Positions 49,265 through 58,316 of a stretch of 64,000 bases of DNA are shown here, in pieces. The notes under the pieces were generated by a model. It was given only the letters and a program-made list of their open reading frames with translations. It ran no database searches and had not been told where the DNA came from. This DNA is from Azospirillum sp. TSH64. GTDB lineage: Bacteria > Pseudomonadota > Alphaproteobacteria > Azospirillales > Azospirillaceae. Position 1 is the stretch's first letter, and every line of letters begins with the position of its first letter. Where the stretch lies: assembly GCF_003116035.1 (NCBI RefSeq), contig NZ_LGQW01000015.1, positions 986,096 to 1,050,095 of the forward strand. Direction: 5' to 3'. The position numbers were made by a program, and so were the translations under genes.

Positions 49265-51124
49265 TCACAGGGTCGCGTTGAAATCGTCCAGCAGCGTGGC
49301 GATGCGGCCGCTGTCGCTCTGGTCCATGATGACGCGGGCGCGGCGGCCCGCCTCCACAAGGTCGAGCGAGCGGATGCGCTTCTTCACCGCCGGCACCGCC
49401 AGCGGCGCCATCGACAGCTCGCGCACGCCCAGCCCCAGCAGCAACGCCGTATAGCGCGGGTCGCCGGCGATCTCGCCGCAGACCGACACCGGGATGCGGG
49501 CGCGCAGGGCGGCCTCCACCGTGAACTGGATCAGCCGCAGCACGGCCGGATGCAGCGGGTCGTAGAGGGTGGCGACCTGTTCGTCGGCGCGGTCGATGGC
49601 CAGCGTGTACTGGGTCAGGTCGTTGGTGCCGATGGAGAAGAAGTCGGCGGCATAGGCCAGCGCGTCGGCGGCCAGCGCCGCCCCCGGCACCTCCACCATC
49701 ACGCCCACCGGCGGCAGCGGGTCGGCGATGGCGACGCCGCGGCGGCGCAGCCGGCGGGCGACCTGCCCCATCATCTCGCGCACCTTCTGCACCTCGGTGA
49801 CCGAAGCGATCATCGGCAGCAGGATGCGCAGCGGTCCGTGGACGCCGGCCCGCAGCATGGCGGCGAGCTGCGTCTCCAGCAGCTTCGGCTCGCGCAGGCC
49901 GAGGCGAATGGCCCGCAGGCCCAGCGCCGGGTTGGCCGGCTCGCCATAGCGCCCGGCCATCCAGCCGGCCAGCTTCTCGCCGCCCAGATCCATGGTGCGG
50001 GCGGTGACGGTGCGGCCGCCCATCCCCTCGATCATGGTGCGCAGCACGGCGTACTGCTCATCCTCGTCGGGCAGATGGTCGCGGTTCATGAACATGAACT
50101 CGGTCCGCAGCAGGCCGATGCCCTGGGCGCCATGCTCCAGCGCGTGGTCGAGATCGCGCGGCAGCTCCAGGTTCGCCATCAGCGTGATGGCGGTGCCGTC
50201 GCGGGTGACGGCGGGCAGCTTGCGCAGGCTCTTCAGCCCCTGGCGTTCGCGTTCGCGGGCGGCGCGCCGCTCGCTGTAATCGGCCAGCACATCGGCCGGC
50301 GGGTCGATCAGCACGCGGCCCTGCAGGCCGTCGACGACCACCGTCACGCCGTTGCGCACGCCGGCCAGCAGGCCGGGGGCACCCAGTACCGCCGGCAGGC
50401 CGAGCGAGCGGGCGAGGATGGCGGTGTGCCCTTCCGCCCCGCCCAGCACCGTGGCGAAGCCGCCGACGACGGTGGGGTCGAGCAGGGCGGTGTCGGCGGG
50501 GGTCAGCTCCTCCGCCAGGATGATGCTGCCGGGGGGCAGGCTGCTGAAGGCCCGGTATTCCTGCTTCATCAGGTTGCGGGTCAGCCGCCGCCCGACCTCG
50601 CGGATGTCGTCGATGCGGCCGGCGAGATAGGCGTCGTCCATGCCGGCGAAGGTCGCGGCGATGGTGGCGATCTCCGCCTGGATGGCGGCCTCGGCGTTGA
50701 TCCGGTCCTGCTTGATGCGATGCTCCACCCCGCGGGTCAGGCGCGAGTTGGTGACCATCGACAAATGGGCGTCGAGCAGGAAGCCGATCTCCTCCGACGC
50801 CGAGTCGGGCAGGACGAGCGCCTTGCTCTTCAGCTTCTTGATCTGCCGGCGCGCCTTGGTCGCCGCCTCGTTGAATCGGGCGACCTCCGCCTCGACCGCT
50901 TGCGGTTCGACGACATATTCGGGGATGGCGACGGCGCCGCTTTCCACCACATGGGCCGGGCCGATGGCGATGCCGGGCGACACGCCCAGGCCGCGCAGGG
51001 CGCGCGCCGCAGCGCTGGCCGAAGCGCTCACCGGCTCGGGCGACGGGGTGCCGCCGGAACCGCCGCGGTCGGGGCCGGATACTTGGCCGCCAGTTGGGCC
51101 GCCGGGGGGCAGGTCATTCTTCAT
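49265..51124 (-). CDS. ptsI: Phosphoenolpyruvate-protein phosphotransferase (PTS enzyme I)
   Basis: Enzyme I autophosphorylates with PEP and passes phosphate to HPr. The 619-residue protein has a Gly/Pro/Ser-rich N-terminal extension of about 40 residues, the HPr-binding and phosphohistidine domain (active His in GGAEGHTAILARSLGLPAV), and the C-terminal PEP-binding barrel (LLRTEFMFMNRD, GVMVEVPGAAL, FSIGTNDLTQYTLA, VCGEIAGDP). It lacks the GAF domain of PtsP. No sugar-specific EIIBC gene is present, so it likely feeds regulatory EIIAs. It overlaps ptsH by 11 bp. Confidence 0.96.
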   Translation of the reverse strand: MKNDLPPGGPTGGQVSGPDRGGSGGTPSPEPVSASASAAARALRGLGVSPGIAIGPAHVVESGAVAIPEYVVEPQAVEAEVARFNEAATKARRQIKKLKSKALVLPDSASEEIGFLLDAHLSMVTNSRLTRGVEHRIKQDRINAEAAIQAEIATIAATFAGMDDAYLAGRIDDIREVGRRLTRNLMKQEYRAFSSLPPGSIILAEELTPADTALLDPTVVGGFATVLGGAEGHTAILARSLGLPAVLGAPGLLAGVRNGVTVVVDGLQGRVLIDPPADVLADYSERRAARERERQGLKSLRKLPAVTRDGTAITLMANLELPRDLDHALEHGAQGIGLLRTEFMFMNRDHLPDEDEQYAVLRTMIEGMGGRTVTARTMDLGGEKLAGWMAGRYGEPANPALGLRAIRLGLREPKLLETQLAAMLRAGVHGPLRILLPMIASVTEVQKVREMMGQVARRLRRRGVAIADPLPPVGVMVEVPGAALAADALAYAADFFSIGTNDLTQYTLAIDRADEQVATLYDPLHPAVLRLIQFTVEAALRARIPVSVCGEIAGDPRYTALLLGLGVRELSMAPLAVPAVKKRIRSLDLVEAGRRARVIMDQSDSGRIATLLDDFNATL

Positions 51125-51416
51125 CGAACTTGCGGTTGATCAGGTCCAGGAGGGCGTCCATCGCGGCATCGGCCTCAGCGCCGCTGGCGCGCAGCTCCAC
51201 ACTGGTGCCGGGACCGGCGGCCAGCATCATCAGCCCCATGATCGACTCGCCGGACACCACGGACTCGCCGCGGCGCACCGAGATCTCGGCATCGAAGGTG
51301 GCGACCAGCTTGACGAACTTGGCCGAGGCGCGCGCGTGCAGGCCACGCTGGTTGGTGATGGTGGCGGTGCGGCGGATTTCGCCGTCGGCGGATGCCGTGT
51401 CGTCGGGGTGGCTCAT
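51114..51416 (-). CDS. ptsH: HPr-like phosphocarrier protein
   Basis: HPr relays phosphate from EI to EIIA proteins. The 100-residue protein has the catalytic histidine H27 in RGLHARASAKF and the regulatory serine S58 in SGESIMGLMML, 31 residues apart as in classical HPr (15 and 46). The serine is the target of the HprK encoded nearby, so the switch is complete in this locus. The N-terminus is about 11 residues longer than enteric HPr. It is followed by an overlapping ptsI and preceded by the EIIA gene (9 bp gap). Confidence 0.96.
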   Translation of the reverse strand: MSHPDDTASADGEIRRTATITNQRGLHARASAKFVKLVATFDAEISVRRGESVVSGESIMGLMMLAAGPGTSVELRASGAEADAAMDALLDLINRKFDEE

Positions 51417-51425
51417 CGCGGGCGG

Positions 51426-51824
51426 TCAGTCCGACAGGAGGGTGGAGGCGACGTTGATGTATTTCTGCCCGGCGTCGCGGGCGGCGATCACCGATTTGTC
51501 CAGCGGCTCGGTCTTGCGCACGCTGGCGAGCTTGATCAGCATCGGCAGGTTGACGCCGGCGATCACCTCGACCTTCGCCTTGTCCATGATGGAGATGGCG
51601 AGGTTGGACGGCGTGCCGCCGAACATGTCGGTCAGCACCACGACGCCCGACCCGTCGTCGACCTCCGCCACCGAGTTCAGGATGTCCTGGCGGCGCTGTT
51701 CCATGTCGTCGTCCGGGCCGATGCACACGGCGCGCACCTGCTGCTGTTCGCCCACCACGTGGAACAGTGCGGCGATGAATTCCTCGGCCAGCCGCCCGTG
51801 GGTGACAAGAACCATACCGATCAT
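51426..51824 (-). CDS. PTS EIIA, mannose/fructose type (regulatory)
   Basis: The 132-residue protein is a single EIIA-Man domain with the phosphorylated histidine H9 in GMVLVTHGRLAEEF and the typical VVVLTDMFGGTPSNLA and VNLPMLIKL blocks. No EIIB, C or D partners lie nearby, so it is probably a regulatory phospho-acceptor of the HprK-HPr-EI system, as in other alphaproteobacteria. It follows rapZ after a 122-bp gap. Symbols ptsM or manX are used in relatives. Confidence 0.93.
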   Translation of the reverse strand: MIGMVLVTHGRLAEEFIAALFHVVGEQQQVRAVCIGPDDDMEQRRQDILNSVAEVDDGSGVVVLTDMFGGTPSNLAISIMDKAKVEVIAGVNLPMLIKLASVRKTEPLDKSVIAARDAGQKYINVASTLLSD

Positions 51825-51946
51825 GGGACATCCTTCAAGGTTGGGTCCTCCCCGGAGACCTGCGCGAGGGCCGCCGCCGCGGGGCGGCAGCGCTCATCGC
51901 ATCTGGATCGTTGGTTGGACGCATGGTCGTCAAGGCGCAATTTGCA

Positions 51947-52960
51947 TCATCCCTGATGGTTGGCCTGATGGTTGGCCTGATGGCCGCCGGCTTGCTGGCC
52001 GCCGGCCGGCTGATTGTTGGCCGGGCTGGCCCCGGCGGTCCGCAAGCCCAGCCGTTCCAGTTCGCGGTGGCTGAGATTGACCCGCAGCCCCTGGTCCTTC
52101 AGCCAGGCCGCCAGCCGTTCGGCGATGAAGACCGACCGGTGCTTGCCGCCGGTGCAGCCGATGGCGATGGTCAAATAGCTCTTGCCTTCCTGGTTGTAGC
52201 GCGGCAGCAGCGGGCGCAGCAGCTCCGTCAGGTTGCCGAAGAAGGCGGGGAAATCGGGATCGCTCTCCACCCGCGCGGCGACGGCCGGGTTCAGGCCGGT
52301 CAGCGGCCGAAGCTCCGGGTCGTAATGCGGGTTGGTCAGGAACCGCACGTCGAAGACCAGATCGGCTTCGCGCGGCAGACCCTGGCGGAAGGAGAAGGAG
52401 GTCACGAACACCTGCAAGGCTGCCTGGGCGTCACGCCGGAAATGCCCGGACAGGATGCGCCGCAAATCGTGAATGGACAGTTGCGTCGTGTCGATGGTGA
52501 CGTCGGCTTCCTCCTTCAGCGGGAACAGCAGGGCGCGTTCGCGCTGGATGCCGTCGGGCACCGTGCGGTCCTCCGCCAGCGGATGGCGGCGGCGCGTCTC
52601 GGTGAAGCGGCGCTGCAGCACCTCGTCGCCGCAGTCCAGGAAGACCAGACTGACGTCGAGATCGCCGTCGCGCCGCAGCTCCTCAAGCTCGTCGAGGAAG
52701 TTCTGCGCGGAAAAGTCGCGGGTTCGGCTGTCGATCACCAGGGCCAGCGGCCGGCGCTTCGGATCGGCCTGCCGGATCAGGGCCGGCACCAGCGACAGGC
52801 GCAGATTGTCCACCGCCTCGTAGCCCAGATCCTCCAGCGCCTTCAGCGCCACCGACATGCCGGCCCCCGACATGCCGGTGACCAGGACGATGCGCCCGCG
52901 GGCGGCAGGGGCGGCGGGGTCGGCCGGCGCGTCGGACATCAGGGTGTCGGGAGGTTTCAT
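51947..52960 (-). CDS. rapZ: RapZ-family nucleotide-binding protein (RNase adapter)
   Basis: The 337-residue protein matches RapZ/YvcJ: the N-terminal P-loop region GRIVLVTGMSGAGMSVALKALEDLGYEAVDNL, VFLDCGDEVLQRRFTETRRRHPL, and the C-terminal LTIAIGCTGGKHRSVFIAERLA. The Walker A lysine is replaced by methionine (M35 in GAGMS), so nucleotide handling may be altered. The tail NHQANHQG is encoded by a 12-bp tandem repeat. It overlaps hprK by 4 bp. In enterobacteria RapZ guides RNase E to the GlmZ sRNA; in alphaproteobacteria its role in the PTS locus is unsettled. Confidence 0.93.
   Translation of the reverse strand: MKPPDTLMSDAPADPAAPAARGRIVLVTGMSGAGMSVALKALEDLGYEAVDNLRLSLVPALIRQADPKRRPLALVIDSRTRDFSAQNFLDELEELRRDGDLDVSLVFLDCGDEVLQRRFTETRRRHPLAEDRTVPDGIQRERALLFPLKEEADVTIDTTQLSIHDLRRILSGHFRRDAQAALQVFVTSFSFRQGLPREADLVFDVRFLTNPHYDPELRPLTGLNPAVAARVESDPDFPAFFGNLTELLRPLLPRYNQEGKSYLTIAIGCTGGKHRSVFIAERLAAWLKDQGLRVNLSHRELERLGLRTAGASPANNQPAGGQQAGGHQANHQANHQG
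51952..51981. repeat. 12-bp tandem repeat encoding the RapZ tail
   Basis: CCTGATGGTTGG occurs at 51952-51963 and 51964-51975, with CCTGAT starting a third copy at 51976. It encodes the HQANHQAN tail on the minus strand. Length variation would change only the C-terminus. Confidence 0.85.
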
Positions 52961-53415
52961 GATGGGGCCGAAAGGCTGGCGGGCACCCGGTCCAGCCGTC
53001 CGCCGCACAGGCTGGCGGCGGCAAGGCGGATCTTCGCGGGGGTGGAGGCATCGAAGGCGTGCAGGCCGAGGCGGGGCAGGGCGACGCCCAGCAGCGTGTC
53101 GGTCTCCGCCTCCGGCAGCCGCTCCACCTCGTCACGCTCGAGCAGATCGACGACGAGGCCGACGGGGGACGGCCCGGCCGACGGAACGGGAAGAATGCCG
53201 ACGCCCCGCACCTCCAGCAGCCCGGCCAGGGCGGGCGGGGGAGAGGCGGTCAGGCGGCCGGAATCGCAATGCAGCGCCACCCGGTCATCCGCGACCAGCA
53301 AGGCTCCGCCATCGATCAGTCGCAAGGCCAAATCCGATTTTCCCCGTCCGGACTCCCCACGCAGCAGCACGCCGATGCCGGAGAGCAAGACGCAGGTGCC
53401 GTGAATCGTCACCAT
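52957..53415 (-). CDS. hprK: HPr kinase/phosphorylase, short alphaproteobacterial form
   Basis: HprK phosphorylates HPr on the regulatory serine and reverses the reaction. The 152-residue protein keeps only the catalytic domain: Walker A GESGRGKSDLALRL (K26), DDRVALHC and the HprK signature LEVRGVGIL (67-75). It lacks the N-terminal domain of Firmicute HprK, as usual in alphaproteobacteria. ATG 53415 gives a start directly at the conserved VTIHGTCVLL segment. It is the first gene of hprK-rapZ-EIIA-ptsH-ptsI and lies downstream of chvIG. Confidence 0.92.
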   Translation of the reverse strand: MVTIHGTCVLLSGIGVLLRGESGRGKSDLALRLIDGGALLVADDRVALHCDSGRLTASPPPALAGLLEVRGVGILPVPSAGPSPVGLVVDLLERDEVERLPEAETDTLLGVALPRLGLHAFDASTPAKIRLAAASLCGGRLDRVPASLSAPS

Positions 53416-53556
53416 AGTCTGGCGAAGGTGAGACGTGGCGCCGGTTCTGTCAATGGGAACGGAACGGTGTCCCGCAAGGTCAGGCGGGGAAACCTGTCCG
53501 GGATCCCCCATCCGCTTCCAACCGTTCTTTCGGCATGGATAAGGACTGTGCCGACC

Positions 53557-54000
53557 TCAGGCGCCGGCGGCGCCGCGGGGAGTGCGGCGGATCGCCTCCA
53601 GCTCCAGGGCGAGGGCGTCGCGGCGGCGGATCATCTCGTCCAGATCCTCCAGTTCCGCCGCCTCCTGGCAGGCGTCGCGGAAATCCTTCTCCCGCTTCAG
53701 CCGAACCAGCAGGACCTTGTAGTTGTCGGCGATGCTGGCGAGGTGGCGCTGCGCGCCCTGGAGCGCTTCGGCGAGCTGGGTCCGTTCCCGCGCGGATTGC
53801 CGCATCATCCTTGCCAGTTCGCCCTGCTGCCGGCCGGCATCCCGGATCAGGCGGGCCAGACGGTAGCGGCGCAGGTCGACGACGTCGCCCGGCGCAGCAC
53901 CCGGGACGGCGCCCGCGGCGGCACCCACGACTGCGGAACGGCGGCCGGCCGCGGACAGGGTATGCACGGAGGAGGATTCGGGCGGAACGCACTCAAGCAT
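53557..54000 (-). CDS. Hypothetical coiled-coil protein
   Basis: The 147-residue protein starts at ATG 54000 with TGTGGGG upstream. A low-complexity N-terminus (about 40 residues) is followed by a long helical, heptad-rich stretch from VVDLRRYRLARLIRDAG through ARERTQLAEALQGAQRHLASIADNYKVLLVRLKREKDFRDACQEAAELEDLDEMIRRRDALALELEAIR. No signal peptide or membrane helix. I do not recognise a family. It lies between chvG and hprK in the same direction, so a link to that signalling locus is possible but unsupported. Confidence 0.7.
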   Translation of the reverse strand: MLECVPPESSSVHTLSAAGRRSAVVGAAAGAVPGAAPGDVVDLRRYRLARLIRDAGRQQGELARMMRQSARERTQLAEALQGAQRHLASIADNYKVLLVRLKREKDFRDACQEAAELEDLDEMIRRRDALALELEAIRRTPRGAAGA

Positions 54001-54191
54001 GGCAACCCCACATCTTTGTCCCGGGGTATGGCCACCTTCCCGTTGCCGTATGGTGCAGGCACACAACCGGACCGGCATGGTCCGTCCGACCCGGCAGCCG
54101 ACAAGCGAGAACGACCAAGACCATGATCGATGCTTGGACAGGGCTTGTCTAGCCGAGAGTGGGAAGGAAGCCTGGAATTCCGCAGAGTTTC

Positions 54192-55913
54192 TCACAGCAA
54201 AGGCAGAGTCACCACGAAGTCGGCGCCCTCGATGGTCCCGTCCGATACATGACGATTTTTCGCAAATACAGAACCATTGTGCGCACTGACTATCTGCTTG
54301 GCAATCGATAGGCCGAGACCGGAGTGGGTTCCGAACTTCTCGCCCGCCGGACGTTCGGTGTAGAAGCGGTCGAAGATCGCCTCCTCCTTGCCGTCGGGAA
54401 TGCCCGGCCCCTGGTCCGACACGACCACCTTGACGCTGCGGCCGCTGCGCCTTGCGGTCAGCCGCACCGTGCCGCCGGGCGGCGAAAAGGACAGGGCGTT
54501 GTCGATCAGGTTCTGGAACACCTGGGTCAGGCGCCCTTCCAGCCCCGGCACCACCAGCCGCTCGCCGGCCGGCAGGTCGAGCACGAGGCGCGGCGGCCGC
54601 GCCCCGCCATCCCCGCCATCGCCATCTCCGGCCGCCACCCGCTCGTCCATGGTTGCGGCAACCGTCTGGCGCAGCTCCGCCAGCATGGTCAGCAGCAGTC
54701 CGATGTCCACCGGCTCCGGCTCCGCCCGCGACAGTTCGGCATCCAGGCGCGACGCGTTGGAGATGTCGCTGATCAGCCGGTCCAGCCGCTGCACGTCGTC
54801 GGCGATGATCGCCATCAGCCGGTCGCGGTGGCGCGGGTCGCTGACACGCTCCGCCGTCTCCACGGCGCTGCGCAGCGAGGTCAGCGGATTCTTGATCTCG
54901 TGGGCGACGTCGGCGGCGAAGCGCTCGATGGCGTCCATCCGCGTCCACAGCGCGTCGGTCATCTCGCGCAGCACGCCGGACAGCTCGCCGATCTCGTCGC
55001 CGCGGCGGGTGAGGTCGGGGATTTCGGCATGGCGCCCATGGCTGGTGCGCAGCCGGTCGGCGGCCTGGGCCAGCCGGCGGATCGGCCGGGCGATGGTGCC
55101 GGCCAGATAGAAGGACAGCGCGATGGTCACCAGCAGCGCCACGCCGAACACCCGCAGGATGTCGAAGCGGACGGAGCGGATGGCCCGGTCGATCTCGCCG
55201 CCGCCGCGGGTCAGCAGCACCGCCCCCAGCACCTCGCGGTAGCGCTGGACCGGAACCGCCACGGTCAGCAGCAGTTCCGGGTCGCCGCCGGCGCCGTCGA
55301 CGCGCCAGACGGTGGCCGCCGCCTCGCCGGCCAGCGCCCGCTCCACGTCCGGATTGGGCTGGCCCGGCTTCTCGCGGTAGACCGGCAGCCCTTCACGGCT
55401 GGGCACCACGTCGATCAGGCGGGTGTAGAGGTCGTTGATCGCCCGGCTGACCGGATCGCCGGACGGCGGGGTCGGCAGCTCGCGGATTTCGATGCGGCCC
55501 TGCGATCCAACCAGCACCCGGCTGTCGGACAGCATGTTCCCGTCGATGTCGAAGAGGCGGGTGCGGGTCGATGTCGCCTCCGCCAGCCGGCGGATCATCG
55601 GCCGCGCCAGTTCGGGCGCCAGCTCGAAGCGCTCGCCGCTCTCGTCGCCGGTGGGGGAGGGGGCGGTCAGGATGCGGTTCACCGCCCCTTCGCCAAGCGC
55701 GGAGGCGAAGATGCGCGCCTCCGTCGCCAGCGCCTCGGTCTCCGCCTGGATCAGCCTGTCCTGGTAGCGGCCGAGATAGAGCAGACCCGCCAGCAGCACC
55801 AGCAGCGCCAGCACGTTCACCGCAAGGATGCGCAGGGTCAGCGGCGAGACGCCGCCCAGCCTCCGCCGCTTCCCGCCCCCGGTTCCGCCCCCAGCCCTGC
55901 CGAGCGTGGACAC
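54192..55913 (-). CDS. chvG: Sensor histidine kinase ChvG (stimulus-sensing domain type)
   Basis: ChvG with ChvI controls cell-envelope, acid and host-interaction responses in alphaproteobacteria. The start is GTG 55913, four bases after the chvI stop, with AAGGAA seven bases upstream inside chvI. The 573-residue protein has a first transmembrane helix (TLRILAVNVLALLVLLAGLLYLG), a periplasmic sensor of about 210 residues, a second helix (FGVALLVTIALSFYLAG), HAMP, the H-box VAHEIKNPLTSLRSAVE and a HATPase (N-box FQNLIDNALSF, VVSDQGPGIPDG, GTHSGLGLSIAKQIV). Confidence 0.95.
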   Translation of the reverse strand: MSTLGRAGGGTGGGKRRRLGGVSPLTLRILAVNVLALLVLLAGLLYLGRYQDRLIQAETEALATEARIFASALGEGAVNRILTAPSPTGDESGERFELAPELARPMIRRLAEATSTRTRLFDIDGNMLSDSRVLVGSQGRIEIRELPTPPSGDPVSRAINDLYTRLIDVVPSREGLPVYREKPGQPNPDVERALAGEAAATVWRVDGAGGDPELLLTVAVPVQRYREVLGAVLLTRGGGEIDRAIRSVRFDILRVFGVALLVTIALSFYLAGTIARPIRRLAQAADRLRTSHGRHAEIPDLTRRGDEIGELSGVLREMTDALWTRMDAIERFAADVAHEIKNPLTSLRSAVETAERVSDPRHRDRLMAIIADDVQRLDRLISDISNASRLDAELSRAEPEPVDIGLLLTMLAELRQTVAATMDERVAAGDGDGGDGGARPPRLVLDLPAGERLVVPGLEGRLTQVFQNLIDNALSFSPPGGTVRLTARRSGRSVKVVVSDQGPGIPDGKEEAIFDRFYTERPAGEKFGTHSGLGLSIAKQIVSAHNGSVFAKNRHVSDGTIEGADFVVTLPLL

Positions 55914-55917
55914 CGCG

Positions 55918-56613
55918 TTATTCCTTGTACCGGTAGCCGACGCCATAGAGCGTTTCGATCTGGGAGAAGTCGGCGTCGACCGCCTTGAACTTCTTGCGCA
56001 GCCGCTTGATGTGGCTGTCGATGGTGCGGTCGTCGACATAGACATGCTCGCCATAGGCCGCGTCCATCAGCTGGTCGCGGTTCTTCACATGGCCCGGCCG
56101 CTGGGCCAGCGCGCGCACCAGCAGGAACTCGGTCACGGTCAGGTCGATCGGCTGGCCCTTCCAGCTGCAGGCATGGCGGGCGCCGTCCAGCAGCAGCGGG
56201 CCGCGGGTGATGATCTGGCCGGGATCGACCTCCGGGCTCTCGCCGCGCAGGGCCTCGCGCCGCAGCAGCGCCCGGATGCGCTCGATCAGCAGGCGCTGCG
56301 AGAAGGGCTTCTTGATGTAGTCGTCCGCGCCCATGCGCAGGCCCATCAGCTCGTCCAGCTCGTCGTCCTTGCTGGTCAGGAAGATGACGGGCATCTGGCT
56401 GGTCTGGCGCAGGCGTTGCAGCAACTCCATGCCGTCCATGCGCGGCATCTTGATGTCGAGCACGGCGAGGTCGGGCGGGCGCTGGCTCAATCCGCGCAGC
56501 GCCTCGGCGCCGTCGGTGTAGGTGCGCACGTCGAAGCCCTCGGCCTCCAGGGCGATGGAGACCGAGGCCAGGATGTTGCGGTCGTCATCCACCAGGGCGA
56601 CGGTGTGGGCCAT
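55918..56613 (-). CDS. chvI: Response regulator ChvI (OmpR family)
   Basis: The 231-residue protein has a receiver domain with phospho-acceptor D53 ([11 protein letters not shown]), acidic pair DDD near the start ([23 protein letters not shown]), conserved Thr and Lys ([19 protein letters not shown]), and a winged-helix OmpR/PhoB DNA-binding domain ([34 protein letters not shown]). ATG 56613 is chosen because it starts at the conserved TVALVDDD. It is cotranscribed with chvG. Divergent from the HugZ-like gene across a 261-bp AT-rich region that probably carries both promoters. Confidence 0.96.
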   Translation of the reverse strand: MAHTVALVDDDRNILASVSIALEAEGFDVRTYTDGAEALRGLSQRPPDLAVLDIKMPRMDGMELLQRLRQTSQMPVIFLTSKDDELDELMGLRMGADDYIKKPFSQRLLIERIRALLRREALRGESPEVDPGQIITRGPLLLDGARHACSWKGQPIDLTVTEFLLVRALAQRPGHVKNRDQLMDAAYGEHVYVDDRTIDSHIKRLRKKFKAVDADFSQIETLYGVGYRYKE

Positions 56614-56874
56614 GGTCGTAACTGATCCTATCGAAGCGGGGCAGGGACAGTGGGAAGCGGACAGTCGGGAACAGTTTGGCGCGGTCGAACTGCCGGAACC
56701 CGGTAATGTTAGCGGAAACATCAGGCATAGGACGAGTGGTCATTCCAATACTTTATGCCAGAGTCCAGGTACCAGCGGCAGTTTTCTCTTTTCCCGCAGC
56801 ATTTGTATGGGCCAATATGGCGGCAATGCGGCGCCGAACAACGGTGCCGCGCGGGAGAACGCGCTCGTTTTGGA

Positions 56875-57819
56875 ATGAGTTTTTCGAACGCCCTTTCCGC
56901 GTCCTCTCCGGCCGGCGCCACTGCGGACGGCCAGGGGGGCGCGACGCCGCCGGGTTCCGACCGGCCCGGCACGGCTCAAGCCAACCCGGCTCCGGCGACC
57001 CAGGGTCCGGCGACCATGGCTCCGGCCTTGCGTGCCCGGCGCCTGATGCGCGCCTGCGACCGCGCCGCGCTGGCAACCGTGCAGCGGCCGACCCCGGCCG
57101 ACGAGGGTGCCGGAGCGATGGCGGATGCCGCCGGCTGGCCCTACCCCTCGCTGGTGCTGGTGGCGTTCGACCATGACGGCAGCCCGCTGCTGCTTCTTTC
57201 CACGCTCGCCGACCACACGCGCAACCTGCTGGCCGACGGCCGGGTCGGGCTGCTGTTCGACGGCACCGCCGGGCTGGCGCAGCCGCTGACCGGCGCGCGC
57301 CTGTCGGTCCAGGGCCGGGCGGAACGGTCGGACGATCCGGACCACCGCGCGCGCTACCTGCGCCGCCATCCCGACGCCGCCCTCTATGCCGGTTTCGGCG
57401 ACTTCGCGATCTACCGCGTGGCGGTGGAGCGCGCCCATCTGGTCGCCGGCTTCGGCCGCATCCACTGGCTGTCCGCCGCGGAGCTGGACCTTCCCGCCCC
57501 TGCCCCTGCCTTGGCGGCGGATGAGGCGGCGCTGCTCGACCGTCTGAACGGCGAGGGGTACGGCCCCCGGCTGGCGCCCGCCTCCGACGATGGGACGGAC
57601 GGCTGGAGCGTGACCGGGATCGACCCGGAGGGATGCGACCTGCGACGCGGGGGGTACGTCGCCCGCGTCGATTTTGAGCAGAGAATCCATGACCCCGAAT
57701 CGGCTAAACTGATGCTGGACACGCTGGTCCGGCCGCCGGACGGGTCGGGACAACCCGGAGGATCGACATCCGGGACACCAACGGCTGGAACCCCACCTGA
57801 CAGCGGCGGAGGCGCCTGA
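56875..57819 (+). CDS. HugZ-like pyridoxamine 5'-phosphate oxidase-fold protein
   Basis: The 314-residue protein has a disordered Ala/Pro-rich N-terminus (about 50 residues), a split-barrel flavin-binding domain (LRARRLMRACDRAALATV, YPSLVLVAFDHDGSPLLLLSTLADHTRNLLADGRVGLLFD, LTGARLSVQGRAE), a signature FAIYRVAVERAHLVAGFGRIHWLSA and a C-terminal DUF2470-type helical region (VTGIDPEGCDLRRGGYVARVDFEQRIHDPESA). This is the HugZ/heme-utilisation type layout; heme or flavin binding is inferred. The tail is Gly/Ser/Pro-rich. It lies between chvI (divergent) and pckG. Confidence 0.85.
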   Translation: MSFSNALSASSPAGATADGQGGATPPGSDRPGTAQANPAPATQGPATMAPALRARRLMRACDRAALATVQRPTPADEGAGAMADAAGWPYPSLVLVAFDHDGSPLLLLSTLADHTRNLLADGRVGLLFDGTAGLAQPLTGARLSVQGRAERSDDPDHRARYLRRHPDAALYAGFGDFAIYRVAVERAHLVAGFGRIHWLSAAELDLPAPAPALAADEAALLDRLNGEGYGPRLAPASDDGTDGWSVTGIDPEGCDLRRGGYVARVDFEQRIHDPESAKLMLDTLVRPPDGSGQPGGSTSGTPTAGTPPDSGGGA

Positions 57820-58316
57820 CGTCTCCGCAGCCGGACAAAAGCAAGAAACAGGTCAAAAAGAACAAAAAGAACGGTCAGAGAAGCAAAAAAATGAGAGAGG
57901 CGGGAAGCCAACCGTCAGCCTGCCAACCGCAAGCATAAACGACCAGCCGAGAGGTCGCTTCGACACCACCGGGCGCCGCACCAAAAACAAGAACGCGGCG
58001 CGCGGGCACGCGCAACCAGGAGAACACTTCAGTGGACCATAACGGATCGACCCGTTTCCCGTCCGGGCCATTGGCCCCCAGACCTGTCGCCTCAGGACCG
58101 CCTTTTGCCCCGTATCGTCGCCGCACCCTGCCGGTGCCGCGCCTCGCGGCGGGTTCGCAGCCCGGCCGCCTGTTCGGACCGGCACGCCGCTGATGCGGCC
58201 GATGCCATCCATCTGACACGACAACGGACGAAAGAACGGCCGGACCGGCCGCGGGAGCCCCGGACAAGGGGCATGCCCGGCGCGGCGGTACCGGCCCAGC
58301 CTTCGAGAGGGACGAT
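57820..58316. other. Long leader region between the HugZ-like gene and the PEP carboxykinase gene
   Basis: The 497 bp begin with a strongly purine-rich stretch on the plus strand (57836-57898; AAAAGCAAGAAAC, AAAAAGAACAAAAAGAACGG, AGCAAAAAAATGAG), very unlike the rest of the window. GC-rich sequence follows, with a palindrome GGCCGGACCGGCC near 58239. No tRNA, riboswitch or terminator is recognised. GAGAGGG lies 7 bp before the pckG ATG. It may be a regulated 5' leader. Confidence 0.45.

Noticed and set aside
53557-54948. Fusion of the 147-residue coiled-coil protein with ChvG sequence
   Set aside because: The extended frame covers chvG in the wrong phase; the ATG at 54000 with its own ribosome-binding site is the better start.
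57411-57911. Minus-strand frame beginning with a hydrophobic Phe/Leu-rich stretch
   Set aside because: The stretch is the complement of the purine-rich tract, and the rest lies antisense to the HugZ-like gene.
57818-58042. Lys/Gln/Glu-rich plus-strand reading frame after the HugZ-like gene
   Set aside because: It has no start codon with a ribosome-binding site and no recognisable fold; it is kept only as a compositional oddity of the pckG leader.
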